NCBI GenBank assembly: GCA_001972305.1
Contig: BDDD01003321.1
Coordinates: forward strand, 1-64,000
DNA: 64,000 nucleotides
Reading direction: 5' to 3'
Source of the DNA: Cephalotus follicularis
Lineage: Eukaryota; Streptophyta; Magnoliopsida; Oxalidales; Cephalotaceae
Shown here: in pieces, positions 63,091-64,000 of the stretch
Layout: each line of letters begins with the position of its first letter
Position numbering within the stretch: position 1 is the stretch's first letter
Notes under the pieces: generated by a model
What the model saw: only the letters and a program-made list of their open reading frames with translations
Databases searched by the model: none
What the model was told of the DNA's origin: nothing
Made by a program: the position numbers and the translations under genes

Positions 63091-64000
63091 TATTTCGCAT
63101 AAAATGTGTTATTTTTAATGATATATTTGTTATATTTTTATGCTTGGAATTGACTACTATGGTTGTATTTATTTGATTTTTAGGTATTATGTTTATTATC
63201 GCGGAATAAAAGAAAATGAAGGATAAATGCTACTTTTTGAGTTAAAGTGGTTTGAAGTGAGGATCGTTCAAGAGTACGCCCACTTAATCGAGAGAAGTCA
63301 AAATTTAAGGCTCAAAAGATATTGAATATTGGGCTCATTTTGTTTATCAAATTATTTGTAGCATTTTTCGTTCTTGGGCCGATTCATTCTAAAGTTTCGA
63401 TGAAGAGATATTGCAAGAAAACAAATGTTAAAACACGTGGAACCCACTGATTACATCATCATGACATCACTATCCATATTTGCAATACTTTCCTGCATGC
63501 ATGCAGCCCATGCATACATCAGCCCATGCGTCTCCAGCATCTCATGCGTGCAACTATGCATTTCACGCCACGATGCGCCACGAGTCACATTCTCTCCATG
63601 CAATCCATGCGTCCATGCAGCATCCTCTCCATGCAGCAATAAATGCCAAGCAGCCCATAAACTATATATCAATCCTTGAGTCCATGTAACATGCAGTAAC
63701 ATGATGCGCCAATCAGACTATGCAGCAACATTCCACTTGCCCCAAGGAAAGGAAAGAAAAAATTGTTGGTTTTTTATTGCTTTATGCGTGGGATCATAGA
63801 TTGCTTTAGGTTTCTTTTAGTCTGCATATATAAAAAGAGAGTATCAGAGGCAGGCAGGTGACGCACGGAAGAAAAAACGCAGCAGCCAATTCCATTAGTT
63901 TTCTCCCTTCTTTTCTTTGTTAATTTTTATCTTAATGTTTTGTAGTTTTTCAAGGTTTTTAGGGATAGAACAAAACCTAGATTATATTGCTTCAATTCCA
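63091..64000 (+). repeat. A1 3' LTR (5' part, continues beyond window)
   Basis: 910 bases matching 56694 onward, including the CATGCA-rich block (63490-63720) and the TATA box at 63829-63836. The LTRs are similar but clearly diverged by point changes and small indels. Confidence 0.85.

Larger units (their letters stand above)
56694..64000 (+). mobile_element. A1: Athila-type gypsy element without RT/integrase (right end outside window)
   Basis: 5' LTR 56694-58317, Asp-tRNA primer site 58326-58343, gag 58661-60241, protease 60310-60939, a decayed ORF region to 61895, non-coding spacer, and 3' LTR from 63091 running past the window end. No RT, RNase H or integrase is present, so it is non-autonomous (LARD-like). 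Gag and protease match the Athila lineage. The possible left target duplication is catat (56689-56693). Confidence 0.85.

Overview
The window is plant nuclear DNA (probably a eudicot with a large, repeat-rich genome) and consists almost entirely of nested LTR retrotransposons. The evidence is Ty1/copia Sirevirus-type gag, pol and env-like genes, Ty3/gypsy chromovirus (Tekay/Del-type) gag-pol with a chromodomain, an Athila-type gag and protease, initiator-Met and Asp tRNA primer sites, and LTRs of 1-3.7 kb. I see no ordinary host gene, tRNA, rRNA or CRISPR. The species cannot be named from the sequence.

The nesting can be read from five-base target-site duplications (TSDs). T1, a minus-strand Tekay fragment (1284-56693), was entered in its 3' LTR by S1, a plus-strand Sirevirus (1564-53816, TSD ctttg). 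S1's 5' LTR holds S2, a minus-strand Sirevirus (2019-17848), whose env-like gene was split by T2, a minus-strand Tekay element (5316-11534, TSD aaggg). S1's gag holds a 3.1-kb solo LTR, L1 (19718-22792, TSD tactt). S1's integrase was entered by T3, a plus-strand Tekay copy (from 24076) that is cut at about 30646 and fused to a later part of S1 pol. S1's reverse-transcriptase region holds a minus-strand solo LTR of the T3 family (T3s, 30842-50733, TSD gtatg). T3s was split by T4 (31067-48375, TSD attac), a gypsy derivative with 3.7-kb LTRs and a decayed interior. T4's 5' LTR was entered by C1 (32150-39477, TSD caatc), a short non-autonomous copia derivative present as LTR-interior-LTR-interior-LTR and containing an assembly gap. 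Right of 56694 an Athila-type element, A1, interrupts the T1 integrase and runs off the window. The left 1.3 kb holds a Sirevirus LTR edge and a decayed copia gag.

All coding regions are damaged by stops, frameshifts, nested insertions or catalytic substitutions, so I read them as relics. The best preserved are the T3 gag-pol (one frame, three stops), S2 gag-pol and S1 RT/RNase H.

The most unusual signal is shared by unrelated families. Nine of the ten main elements carry short palindromes centred on GTCGAC or its deamination products. In seven of them, spanning copia and gypsy, these form arrays spaced about 19-22 bp apart (two DNA helical turns), often with 27- or 32-bp steps between pairs. 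The flanks of the palindrome differ by family (CAGTCGACTG, AAGCGTCGACGGTT, AAGACGTCGATGTCTT, GCGTCAACGC), but the centre, spacing and LTR location recur. In the Sireviruses the arrays lie directly upstream of the TATA box. A second shared signal is a box resembling GAGGACAAAGGCTAACCCC near the 3' end of every adequately preserved Tekay LTR.
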